DNA from: Hyphomicrobiales bacterium
GTDB lineage: Bacteria > Pseudomonadota > Alphaproteobacteria > Rhizobiales > Beijerinckiaceae
Length of the DNA: 45,488 nt
Direction: 5' to 3'
Assembly: GCA_930633525.1 (NCBI GenBank)
Contig: CAKNFP010000006.1
Coordinates: 1-45,488, forward strand
In this document: in pieces, positions 8,375 through 15,930 of the stretch
Numbering within the stretch: the first letter of the stretch is position 1
Layout: each line of letters begins with the position of its first letter
Notes under the pieces: model-generated
Told to the model about the DNA's origin: nothing
The model's database searches: none
What the model saw: the letters and a program-made list of their open reading frames with translations, nothing else
Program-made: the position numbers and the translations under genes

Positions 8375-8572
8375 ATGTCTACAGACTATATGACGCCTGA
8401 GGAGGCCGCGAAGTATATAAAGACCTCTTTGGCTAATCTGGCCAAGCGTCGCTGCGATGGCGATGGTCCTCCGTACATGCGGGTTGGCAGGCTGGTCCGT
8501 TACCGAAAATCCGATATCGACAACTGGATGAATGCTCGGCGTGTCGCCACTGGTGAGCGCCTGGCTGCGTAA
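8375..8572 (+). CDS. AlpA/excisionase-type helix-turn-helix protein
   Basis: ATG 8375 is chosen because GAAAGGG sits at proper spacing; an upstream in-frame start at 8324 is less likely. The 65-residue product fits the MerR-like helix-turn-helix of the AlpA/excisionase group: MTPEEAAKYIKTSLANLAKRR as the helices, then GPPYMRVGRLVRYRKSDIDNWM, the wing with the family's Y-R-x-S-D-I-D-x-W ending. Such proteins direct excision or regulate phage genes. No integrase is present in the window, so a regulatory role is more likely here. Confidence 0.85.
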   Translation: MSTDYMTPEEAAKYIKTSLANLAKRRCDGDGPPYMRVGRLVRYRKSDIDNWMNARRVATGERLAA

Positions 8573-8579
8573 AAGAAAA

Positions 8580-8608
8580 CCCGGCGCGACGGGCAAACGT
8601 CGGCCGGG
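8580..8608. terminator. GC-rich hairpin after the AlpA-like gene
   Basis: CCCGGC plus CGACG (8580-8591, one bulged G) pairs with CGTCG plus GCCGGG (8598-8608), an 11-bp stem with loop GGCAAA. No T-run follows, so it may act as a weak terminator or an RNA-stabilising element before the next small gene. Confidence 0.45.
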
Positions 8609-8624
8609 CATGGAGATTTAACAC

Positions 8625-8720
8625 ATGTCTATCTATCACTTCGCGCCCTCGCGGCGCAACGTTCTCGCACGCGGAATCGTGGAAAATCCCAACCTCTTCA
8701 TGGAGGTGGCGAATGCGTGA
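8625..8720 (+). CDS. Possible 31-residue small protein
   Basis: An open frame from ATG 8625 to TGA 8720 with TGGAG about ten bases upstream. Its end overlaps the start of the next gene by eight bases. Its product (MSIYHFAPSRRNVLARG and so on) shows nothing recognisable. Compact packing and GC-rich third positions make translation plausible. It may instead serve as a coupling leader. Confidence 0.35.
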   Translation: MSIYHFAPSRRNVLARGIVENPNLFMEVANA

Positions 8721-9018
8721 GGTCATTGCAATGAGGGTCCGCGTCGGTGAGGCCCCTGCCATCAAAGTCATTGGCCGCGTGGCCTGGACACTTAATGAGC
8801 TGCTTCTCGCTGGCGAAGAAGGGGTGACCACCCTGGGAAATTCCGCCCTGCGCTGGTCTGACTATGTCTTCAAGCTCCGGAAGAAGGGCATCGTAATAGA
8901 GACCATCGACGAAAAGCACGGCGGCCCGTTCAGTGGCACCCATGGCCGCTATGTGCTTCGCTCTGCCGTTGATGTTCTTGATGTTACGAGACAAGGGGAC
9001 CTGCGCGATGCTGCATGA
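8713..9018 (+). CDS. Winged-helix domain protein, phage type
   Basis: ATG 8713 is preceded by GGAGGTGGCGA. The 101-residue product contains a compact winged helix: RVAWTLNELLLAGEEGVTT, then LRWSDYVFKLRKKGIVIET, then the wing HGGPFSGTHGRYVLRS. The WSDYVFKLR...GI.IET.HGG..GTH.RYVL pattern is characteristic of the small winged-helix proteins found in alphaproteobacterial prophages and plasmids. It probably regulates or organises the small-gene cluster. It overlaps the next gene by 11 bases, so translation is coupled. Confidence 0.8.
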   Translation: MREVIAMRVRVGEAPAIKVIGRVAWTLNELLLAGEEGVTTLGNSALRWSDYVFKLRKKGIVIETIDEKHGGPFSGTHGRYVLRSAVDVLDVTRQGDLRDAA

Positions 9019-9274
9019 TCTCCCTGTCACTGTTAGCGAATGGCAGAAGAACGCGCGGGAGACTGTCCGCGTTCGTCTCGATGTTTTCCACGACCGCGCC
9101 ACGGTCGATGTGCGCACCTGGTATCGCGATGAGAAGAGCGGCGAACTATGCCCCGGCCGCGCCGGCATCACGCTTGCGGTGCGGCACCTGCCGGACCTCG
9201 CGGAAGGGGTCGCCCGTGCATTCGAAACAGCTCGAGCAGCTGGCCTGATCGAGGAGGAGACGCAACATGGATGA
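9008..9274 (+). CDS. PC4/p15-like coactivator domain protein
   Basis: Start ATG 9008; the end of the preceding gene overlaps it. The 88-residue product has the PC4 fold pattern: RVRLDVFHDRATVDVRTWYRD as consecutive beta strands with the WYRD motif, then GRAGITLAVRHLPDLAEGVARAF as the closing helix. Proteins of this family bind single-stranded DNA as dimers and are common as small genes in alphaproteobacterial phages and rhizobia. A role in replication or transcription of the element is likely. The next gene overlaps by eight bases and has GGAGGAGA upstream. Confidence 0.75.
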   Translation: MLHDLPVTVSEWQKNARETVRVRLDVFHDRATVDVRTWYRDEKSGELCPGRAGITLAVRHLPDLAEGVARAFETARAAGLIEEETQHG

Positions 9275-9506
9275 AATTGCGATGGAGGTTATAAAGGTCA
9301 ATCGCCAGGGCGAGGACGCGGATGGCAACGCCTACGACTTCATGGCCAGCCCGCAGATGATTGACGCAGGATATATGGTCAATACCCCAGTCGTTCTTGA
9401 ATATCCGGATGGCCGCTTGATCAGCGCCCACCGCGTTGGGGTTACGCCGGCCGGGATCGCCTTCTTGCAGGCCGAACTGGCGCGGCACAACGGCACCGCA
9501 GCGTGA
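9267..9506 (+). CDS. Small phage-type hypothetical protein
   Basis: ATG 9267 has GGAGGAGA nine bases upstream. The 79-residue product consists of short beta strands (MDEIAMEVIKVNRQG, NTPVVLEYPDGRLISAHRVGVTPAG) and ends in a helix (IAFLQAELARHNG). The segment VTPAGIAFLQAEL resembles the closing helix of small phage antirepressor-type proteins, but the match is weak. Part of the tightly packed run 8375-9506. Confidence 0.6.
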   Translation: MDEIAMEVIKVNRQGEDADGNAYDFMASPQMIDAGYMVNTPVVLEYPDGRLISAHRVGVTPAGIAFLQAELARHNGTAA

Positions 9507-9514
9507 CATAGCGG

Positions 9515-9538
9515 CGCCGCCCGGCGTTCTGGGCGGCG
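9515..9538. terminator. Perfect 8-bp GC hairpin ending the small-gene run
   Basis: CGCCGCCC (9515-9522) and GGGCGGCG (9531-9538) pair perfectly around an 8-base loop, just after the stop at 9506. It probably terminates or punctuates the 8375-9506 transcript. Only TTCC follows, so termination would be weak. Confidence 0.5.
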
Positions 9539-9570
9539 TTCCTGCGGACGCATGATCATTGGAGTTTCAT

Positions 9571-10104
9571 TTGACACATGGAGCGCTTGACAGCGGCGCC
9601 CTCGGCAAGCTCGTGCGGCTTCTCTCATCCGACCACGACGGGGAGGTCGTGAATGCAGCCCGCGCCATTGGGAGATCACTACAGGCTGCCGGTTCTGATT
9701 GGCACGAGCTGGCCGATCGGCTGAGCGGCGCGGCGCCGACAGCAAAAGCGAACGCCTTTGACGATGCTATGGCGTCCATGAACCGCTACCTCAACATGAA
9801 GGTTCAGGAGGTCGAGCGCGAGAACAGGGTTCTGCGAAAATGGCTGCAAGAGAGGAATAAGGAAGCCGAGAAGCGGCGCAAGTCCGGCGCCGCCCGATGG
9901 GGAAACCTGACCAGGCTGGAGCGCGTTGCCGAGCTCGATCTCATCGCCAAGGCCAAGTGGCTATCGGAGGGCGACCGGGCCTATGTGGACCGCCTTCGGC
10001 ACTGCCTGTTCTCGACACCGCATATCCAGACCGAGCCCGGCGACGCGAGATTTTTCAATCGTCTCATGGACAAGTCCGCGACGCAAAAGGAGCCCACAGC
10101 GTGA
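9571..10104 (+). CDS. Hypothetical protein with coiled-coil
   Basis: TTG 9571 is the best start: GGAG sits six bases upstream. An earlier TTG at 9559 overlaps that site. The 177-residue protein begins LGKLVRLLSSDHDGEVVNAARAI..., a pattern found in many short rhizobial hypothetical proteins. It continues with a DWHELADRL motif and a basic coiled coil (VQEVERENRVLRKWLQERNKE). Function unknown; a nucleic-acid-associated role is possible from its charge. The next gene overlaps as GTGA. Confidence 0.65.
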   Translation: MTHGALDSGALGKLVRLLSSDHDGEVVNAARAIGRSLQAAGSDWHELADRLSGAAPTAKANAFDDAMASMNRYLNMKVQEVERENRVLRKWLQERNKEAEKRRKSGAARWGNLTRLERVAELDLIAKAKWLSEGDRAYVDRLRHCLFSTPHIQTEPGDARFFNRLMDKSATQKEPTA

Positions 10105-10745
10105 AGCCCTGCGCATATTATCCGACGCCCTATGGCGTGACGATCCCGGTTTTCCTGGACCCAGACGATCCCGAAAACTTCTGGCACGACATTGATGGCT
10201 GCATGACTATGGCGGCGATCCACGGCAAGAAGGCGCGCGCTCGCTGCCGCAAAGCCATCAGGGGGGCGATGGGGAAAGGCGGGGTGCCGTTGGACCTCCT
10301 CTTGGAGCATGGAGGCCGGAAGGTTCCGCGTGTCGCGCTATGCCGGCCTGAGCGATCGGTCTACAAGGCCACGCTCGGCGGCGTCGGCATCGATGAGATA
10401 CTGGAAAACTGGGTCACGCTGGCGCTTGATCATCCCTCCTGGGACGAGCGCGCCGAAGGTCTTCTCAATGTCATTGAAGGCAATCTCACCTGGTCGAAGG
10501 ACTGGGACGCGCCGCCCGAGGTCTGCGCGCTCGGCATCGCCCACCTGCTGACAGCCGCGATCGAGCATTTGACGGAGGAGCACATTGATTGCCTGGAGGC
10601 GGCGGCGCTGTATGCGCTGACCCTACATCCGCAATGGGTCAATGCGGCGGTCGAATGGCTCTCACCGTTCAGTGAAACCTGGTTCGCTGACTGGATCGCT
10701 GATCGCCCGGCCTATCGGGAGCTGGCGCAGTTCTTGCCGGGTTGA
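10101..10745 (+). CDS. Hypothetical protein, 214 residues
   Basis: GTG 10101 overlaps the preceding stop as GTGA and has AAGGAG upstream; an in-frame extension to 9897 lies inside the preceding gene and is rejected. The product has an N-terminal motif FLDPDDPENFWHDIDGCMTMAAIHGKKARARCR, two clusters of Trp/Asp (LTWSKDWDAPPEVC) and a C-terminal helical part with several Trp. No family was recognised. Coupled expression with the coiled-coil gene suggests a shared role. Confidence 0.62.
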   Translation: MKPCAYYPTPYGVTIPVFLDPDDPENFWHDIDGCMTMAAIHGKKARARCRKAIRGAMGKGGVPLDLLLEHGGRKVPRVALCRPERSVYKATLGGVGIDEILENWVTLALDHPSWDERAEGLLNVIEGNLTWSKDWDAPPEVCALGIAHLLTAAIEHLTEEHIDCLEAAALYALTLHPQWVNAAVEWLSPFSETWFADWIADRPAYRELAQFLPG

Positions 10746-10902
10746 ATGATGATCTTCCCTCGTGGGTATCCGGGAATCCGTAAATATGATCACAAATCCG
10801 TGAACAAATGTTTTTATTAGAATATCTCCCTGCGTATAGATAGATCTCATTGGATCGCATGATGCGCTGATATTATCAAATACATAAAATCATGGGCATA
10901 GC

Positions 10903-10917
10903 CGTTGCATTGCAACG
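10903..10917. promoter_or_regulatory. Perfect palindrome upstream of the RHH gene
   Basis: CGTTGCA (10903-10909) and TGCAACG (10911-10917) around one T, 48 bp before the ATG at 10965. The AT-rich stretch 10746-10964 otherwise holds no gene and probably contains the promoter of the virion block. The palindrome is a natural operator for the ribbon-helix-helix protein encoded directly downstream. Confidence 0.5.
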
Positions 10918-10964
10918 TATCTCCATTGGCGGTTACTTTCGCAAAATTCACAATGGGGATTAAC

Positions 10965-11174
10965 ATGAGTGACACCCACCTTTCTTATGAGCGAACAATC
11001 GCCTTCCGGGCTCCGGATGGCCTGATCGCGTCCATGACCGCCGCCGCGCGGTCTCGCTTTATGAAACAATCTGAATTCATCCGGGCCGCACTGGTCGAGA
11101 AAATCTCGCGCGATCGGCAGTTGATCGTACAGGACGACACCGCGCTCGATCCTCGCGAAAGGCTGGAGGTGTAA
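10965..11174 (+). CDS. Ribbon-helix-helix (Arc/CopG-like) protein
   Basis: ATG 10965 has GGGGAT five bases upstream; an in-frame extension to 10905 crosses the palindromic operator and is unlikely. The 69-residue product fits the ribbon-helix-helix fold: a strand ERTIAFRAPDGL, then two helices IASMTAAARSRFM and QSEFIRAALVEKI. It is probably a repressor controlling the giant virion gene two bases downstream, through the palindrome 48 bp upstream. Confidence 0.7.
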   Translation: MSDTHLSYERTIAFRAPDGLIASMTAAARSRFMKQSEFIRAALVEKISRDRQLIVQDDTALDPRERLEV

Positions 11175-11176
11175 GC

Positions 11177-14100
11177 ATGTGCCTTGGCTCCAGCGGTTCT
11201 AAGTCGCAAGTTTCTACGAACTTCCTCGATCCATCGGTTGCGGCGGCCTACAACGATGTCATGGGCCGGGCGCGTGACGTCATCAACCAAGGCTACACGC
11301 CCTATCAAGGCGAACTCGTCGCTCCGCTAAATAACAACCAGCAGTGGGGCATCCAGGGCCTTGGGCAGCTCAAGGGCATTTCGGATCCCTATTTTGCCAC
11401 TGGCCAGCAGCAGCTCAACGGTGCGGCCACCGCCGCGCAATATGCGGGCGTGCCGTTGCAGTATGCCCAGACTAACCTCTCCAACGCGTCTACCTATGGC
11501 GGCAATGCGGGCGTCTATGGTGCGCAGGCAGGCCAATACGGGAATGCCGCCGCTGGTCTCGTGGGGAAGGCGACCGGATATGGCGACCAGGCTGCGCAGT
11601 ATGTGAACCAGGGGGTCGGCTACGCCAACACGGCTGCGAACGTCGGAAATCAGGCGCTCGGCTATGGGCAGCAAGCGGCCAACCTCGTCAATCAGGGGGC
11701 AGGCTACGGCTCACAGGCCGCGAATTATGTGAGCCAGGGCAACCAGTACGCCGGGCAGGCCGCGAACATTGCCAGCGGCGCACTCGGCTATGGTTCGCGA
11801 GCCGCCGACATGGCAGACCAGGGTGCGCAGTACGGCGCCCAGGGTGCGGGCTATATCTCACAGGGCAGTCAGTACGGCCAACAGGCCGCTGATTACGCGA
11901 ACCAGCTGGGCCAGACCAAAATTACGCCGATGGCGTTCTCCGCTCAGGCGCTCCAGCAGTACCTTGACCCCGGCCAGCAGGCCCTCGTCGATGCGACGAT
12001 GAACACGTTGCAGCGCCAGAATGCGGCGCAGCAGACGGCGCTCATGGGCAACGCGATTGCGAAGGGCGCATGGGGCGGTGATCGCGCTGGCGTGGCTCAG
12101 GCTGAATTGATGGGGCAGCAGGGCCTTGTAAATGCCCAGACCCTGGCTCAGCTGAACAGCCAGAACTATACGCAAGCTCTCAACATGTTTAACCAGCAGC
12201 AAGGTGTTGATCTCCAAGGCCAGTTAGCCAATGCGCAGAACTTGGGTCAGGCATCCGGCCTGTTGTCGAATATCGGCAGCCTCTACGGGCAATTTGGAAA
12301 TTCCATGTTCGATGCGGGTAACCTGCAAAACGCTCTTGCGGGAACGATGCTCGGCGCGGGAAACCTCCAGAACAGCGTTGCGAATACATATGCTGGTCTT
12401 GGTTCTCTCTCGAATCAGTTCGGCAACACGATGCTTGGCGCCGGTAGCCTGTATAACTCTCTTGCCGGTTCGATGAATAATACAGGCGCACTCGCCAACT
12501 CCGTTGCTGGCATGTATTCGGGCTTGGGCGGCTTGTCGAACCAGTTCGCTGGGACGCTTAATCAGACGGGCGCTCTCAATAATTCGCTCGCCAATACTAT
12601 GTTGGGCGGCGGAGAGCTGGCGCTCGGACAGGGCAACCTCGCCCTTGGCCAGGGCCAGCTGGAGAACTCGATTGCTGGGCAGCAGGCCAATCTAGCGAAC
12701 GCAGCGGCTCAGAACGCGCAGCTCCAGGCTCAGATTGCCGGCCAATATGGGTCGATGGGAACGGCAGCGCAGGATGCCGCGATGCAGGCTTATCTGGCGC
12801 AGATCCAGGGCGGCAACATTCAGCAGGCCAACCACCAGGACTGGATTGATTCCCAGGTCGCGCAATGGACCGCGCAGCAGCAGCACCCGTATGAAGCCGT
12901 TGGCTGGTACGGAAATTTGGCCACCGGCATTGGAGCCCAGACGCCGGGAACCTCTGTGACACGCGGAAGCGCGGACGGCGGGCGCATATCCGGATACGCG
13001 GACGGTGGCCATGTGATGCACCCTTCCGTGACGCGGGCGCTCGCCATCGCAGATAGACACCGGCCCGGTTATGCCCTCGGCGGGATCACGCGTCGCGACG
13101 ACGACAAGCGGCCCCTCGGAACCACGCCGTTGAGCATCGTGTCAGGCTCGCAGATCTCTGCTCGACCGTTCCAGGCCCCGGCCGCGCCTGATCTCATTTC
13201 GAAGCTGGCACAGGAGGAAAAACAACAGCAGGAGATGGCCGGAAAGGTGCTTCAGGCCGGGATGCCGATGATTAAAAACGTCGGCTCAAAAGCGCTTGGC
13301 TGGCTGACGGGGGCTCCGGGTGCGGGTGCCGCTGCGGGTGCGGCGGGGGCTACCGCTCCTCTCAGTATCGCACCTGCGGCTCAGATTGCAGGCGTGGGCG
13401 CGCTTGCGCCGACAGCGGTGGCCGCTCCCTCGATCGGGATGGGTGCCGCTGGTGCGGCTCCCATCGCTGGGCTGGCGGGTGCTGGTGCCGGGGCGGCTGG
13501 CGCCGCTGGAGCGGGTGCAGCTGCTGCTGCCGCGCCTGGGGCTGCGGCCGGCCTTGGCGCCACGCTCGGGTCGCTCGCGACCGGTGCGGGCGAGGTCCTG
13601 GCTACGATCCTGCCGTTTCTCGCGTTCTCCGATGAGCGGATGAAGGAGGATATCGAGCCCATCGGAGAGACTTACGACGGTCAGCCTCTGTATCGCTACC
13701 GCTTCAAGGGCGATCCAAAAACAGAGATCGGCCTACTCGCGCAGGACGTCGAGAAGACGAATCCGGATGCTGTCTATGACATCAACGGCGCGAAAATGGT
13801 CGACTACGGCCATGCCACAGAGAACGCGGCCGAGCGCGGTCACTACGCCTCGGGCGGCGTGGTGGACGGTATTCTTGGCGGGCTGCTTTCGAAGGGCCTG
13901 GCTGGGTCCGTGGGCGGGGATGGCAGCGCAATGGCGCTCGGCCCTGATAAGTTCGGGTTGCTCGGGGCACTCGGCGGGTTCAATGCCGGCGGCATCGTTC
14001 CTCCGGGCTCTCCTGGCCTCGGCGGAATGCCGGGGATGGCAGGCCTTGGGGCTTTCGGCTCTGCTCCTCCCTTTGCGATGGGAGGGCCTGTCCCGCGCAA

Positions 14101-15928
14101 CGGCGTGGCTCAGGCGTTGCTCGATATTGAGCCGGCCATCCGCAGTGTGAAGTCTCGGAACAGGCCGCACCTTCTCGCGGGCGTTCCGGACATCAGCCGC
14201 GCTAAGCCGTTCAAGAAGGGCCGGCGCTTTGCTGACGGCGGATCGGTCGACGACGAGCAGATTGATCTGCCGGCGCCTCCCCCGGTGTTGGCCGCGCCTC
14301 CTCAGGCCGCCTCGGCTCCTCGTCCCACTGGTGGAGATCCTGCCGCTGATGCGGTCGGGTTCTTCGTCAGGCAGGGATATTCGCCATCTCAGGCCGCTGG
14401 CTTCGTTGGAAACCTGATGGCCGAAAGTTCGCGCGGGCTCAACCCTCGGGCGGTGGGCGATAGTGGATCCGCTTATGGGTTGGCCCAGTGGCGGGATAAT
14501 CGCCGCAGCGATCTGATGGATTTTGCGAAGAGCCGGGGTCTCGATCCGAGCGCTCGCGATACCCAGCTGCGCTACGCCAATATGGAGTTGCAGACCTCGG
14601 AAGCTCCCGCCGCTGCTCGCCTCCGGTCGGCCAATACGACGGAACAGGCAGCGCAGGCCGCAACGGACTTCTTCCGTCCGCAAGGCTGGAAGCGGGGCGA
14701 CTCCTCCGGCGCTCTCCATCTTGATCGTCGTGTCCAGAATGCGCTTGATGTGGCCAAGCGCGTTGGTGCCGGCGCGGGTGGTTCCCCGACTGCGGTTGCT
14801 GACTTGCCGATGGCGGGCGCTGCCGAGGCAAGCCTGTCGGGCCAGGGTGATCTGGGAGCGCAGAAGGGCCTATTTGGCCTCGACCCGACGACCAGTGACG
14901 CCATCATGTCCCTCGCCAATGGCGTCCTTACGGGCCTCATGCTGGGGAACAAGAAGAACCCGGCTGCGGGCATCGGAGCTGCCGGCCTCGCTGGCTTGCA
15001 GACCTTCCAGGGCCTTCAGAACAGTCGCAATTCCTCGACTGAAAAAGCCATGAAACTGGCCATGGATATCCGCAAGCAACGGGAGGATGCGGACTTCCGC
15101 AATCGTCAGCTTGGGCTCACTGAACAGCAGCTTGGCCAAAGCGCTGCGCAGCACGCGGACGAGATGCGGTATCGGCGCGAAACGTCGGGCAAGCCCGACT
15201 ATACGATGGTGGGCGGTCGCGGTAAGGACGCCAACGGCGATGTCGTCGACGGCGCCTATGTGTTCGACAAGAATTCCGGCAAGACGGAGTTCAGGCCTGA
15301 TGTCGCGGTTACCAAGGCTCCGCCTCGGATGTTGCCTCAGTCGACGATCGGGCGGTTCAACCAGGTCGGTGAGAACCTTACCAATTGGGACGGCCTAAAG
15401 GACAAATTCAACGACAACTATGCAGGCTACGGCTCTGCGGGTGTCGGGAACATGGCCAATTGGATCGCCCGACAGACAGGCCTCGGCAACACCAACGCTG
15501 CGACATGGTGGCAAGATTACCAGCTCCAGGCCAACAAGACGCGAAACGAGCTGTTCGGTTCAGCCTTGACCGCGACGGAAAAGGGAGAATGGGACAAAGC
15601 TGCGATCAACCCCGGCATGCACCCGGATATGATCAGGGCGAACATTGGCATTCAGCAGCGGATTGCTCGAAATGCCGTGAAGCGGATGGCAGAGCCATAC
15701 CTGAAACAAGGGTATGACCCGGATGTCATCGAGTCCGCCATTGGCGTACCGCTGAGCGATATCGGCGCGACCGGCAAAGGCGGGAAGGGTTTCACCAAGA
15801 AAAATAGCGACGGTGACCCGTCTGCCGCTGCCCGTGAAGCCGCTCGGGCTGCCATTCAGGCCGGTGCTCCTCGGGATGCTGTGATCCAGCGTCTGCGGGA
15901 AAACGGCGTCGACACGGAGGGCCTGTAA
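11177..15928 (+). CDS. Giant phage virion protein: 14-residue repeats, S74-like domain, tail lysozyme
   Basis: ATG 11177 with GGAGGTG upstream gives 1583 residues. In order: N-terminus 1-120; nine tandem 14-residue repeats (121-246); a helical Gln/Ala-rich part; a second 14-residue array (360-485); an Ala/Gly-rich low-complexity stretch (about 710-805); an S74-like domain beginning SDERMKEDIEPIG (Ser818, Lys823) through IGLLAQDVEKTNPDAV; short YADGG, FADGG and YASGG motifs; and a phage tail-type lysozyme domain from about 1056, with GFVGNLMAESS giving candidate catalytic Glu1083 and GSAYGLAQW. S74 domains are normally C-terminal intramolecular chaperones that self-cleave, so the internal position is odd. 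Likely a tail or ejection protein that locally digests peptidoglycan during entry. The C-terminal 300 residues are unassigned. Confidence 0.82.
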   Translation: MCLGSSGSKSQVSTNFLDPSVAAAYNDVMGRARDVINQGYTPYQGELVAPLNNNQQWGIQGLGQLKGISDPYFATGQQQLNGAATAAQYAGVPLQYAQTNLSNASTYGGNAGVYGAQAGQYGNAAAGLVGKATGYGDQAAQYVNQGVGYANTAANVGNQALGYGQQAANLVNQGAGYGSQAANYVSQGNQYAGQAANIASGALGYGSRAADMADQGAQYGAQGAGYISQGSQYGQQAADYANQLGQTKITPMAFSAQALQQYLDPGQQALVDATMNTLQRQNAAQQTALMGNAIAKGAWGGDRAGVAQAELMGQQGLVNAQTLAQLNSQNYTQALNMFNQQQGVDLQGQLANAQNLGQASGLLSNIGSLYGQFGNSMFDAGNLQNALAGTMLGAGNLQNSVANTYAGLGSLSNQFGNTMLGAGSLYNSLAGSMNNTGALANSVAGMYSGLGGLSNQFAGTLNQTGALNNSLANTMLGGGELALGQGNLALGQGQLENSIAGQQANLANAAAQNAQLQAQIAGQYGSMGTAAQDAAMQAYLAQIQGGNIQQANHQDWIDSQVAQWTAQQQHPYEAVGWYGNLATGIGAQTPGTSVTRGSADGGRISGYADGGHVMHPSVTRALAIADRHRPGYALGGITRRDDDKRPLGTTPLSIVSGSQISARPFQAPAAPDLISKLAQEEKQQQEMAGKVLQAGMPMIKNVGSKALGWLTGAPGAGAAAGAAGATAPLSIAPAAQIAGVGALAPTAVAAPSIGMGAAGAAPIAGLAGAGAGAAGAAGAGAAAAAAPGAAAGLGATLGSLATGAGEVLATILPFLAFSDERMKEDIEPIGETYDGQPLYRYRFKGDPKTEIGLLAQDVEKTNPDAVYDINGAKMVDYGHATENAAERGHYASGGVVDGILGGLLSKGLAGSVGGDGSAMALGPDKFGLLGALGGFNAGGIVPPGSPGLGGMPGMAGLGAFGSAPPFAMGGPVPRNGVAQALLDIEPAIRSVKSRNRPHLLAGVPDISRAKPFKKGRRFADGGSVDDEQIDLPAPPPVLAAPPQAASAPRPTGGDPAADAVGFFVRQGYSPSQAAGFVGNLMAESSRGLNPRAVGDSGSAYGLAQWRDNRRSDLMDFAKSRGLDPSARDTQLRYANMELQTSEAPAAARLRSANTTEQAAQAATDFFRPQGWKRGDSSGALHLDRRVQNALDVAKRVGAGAGGSPTAVADLPMAGAAEASLSGQGDLGAQKGLFGLDPTTSDAIMSLANGVLTGLMLGNKKNPAAGIGAAGLAGLQTFQGLQNSRNSSTEKAMKLAMDIRKQREDADFRNRQLGLTEQQLGQSAAQHADEMRYRRETSGKPDYTMVGGRGKDANGDVVDGAYVFDKNSGKTEFRPDVAVTKAPPRMLPQSTIGRFNQVGENLTNWDGLKDKFNDNYAGYGSAGVGNMANWIARQTGLGNTNAATWWQDYQLQANKTRNELFGSALTATEKGEWDKAAINPGMHPDMIRANIGIQQRIARNAVKRMAEPYLKQGYDPDVIESAIGVPLSDIGATGKGGKGFTKKNSDGDPSAAAREAARAAIQAGAPRDAVIQRLRENGVDTEGL
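11537..11914 (+). repeat. Nine tandem 42-bp units encoding 14-residue repeats (array 1)
   Basis: Residues 121-246 of the giant protein divide into nine units of exactly 14 residues, mostly beginning YG and containing QAA at positions 4-6, for example YGSQAANYVSQGNQ and YGQQAADYANQLGQ. At DNA level the units are diverged, so the array is under protein-level selection and is not a recent slippage product. Fourteen residues equals two heptads, which fits a helical bundle or fibre. Confidence 0.85.
12254..12631 (+). repeat. Second 14-residue repeat array (array 2)
   Basis: Residues 360-485 form nine units of 14 residues with a different consensus, for example AGTMLGAGNLQNSV, GNTMLGAGSLYNSL and AGMYSGLGGLSNQF, with Leu/Val/Phe at the last position and an N-S/N-Q pair before it. 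The period equals that of array 1 although the sequence is unrelated at first sight. Confidence 0.82.
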
Positions 15929-15930
15929 CC

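Noticed and set aside
11537..12631. Tandem repeats considered as a CRISPR array
   Set aside because: Units are diverged, contiguous and in frame, without spacers; they encode 14-residue protein repeats.
13733..14719. Long minus-strand open frame of 328 codons opposite the giant virion gene
   Set aside because: Arg/His-rich composition and third positions mirror the plus-strand gene, whose S74-like and lysozyme domains are clear; it is a GC-driven shadow.
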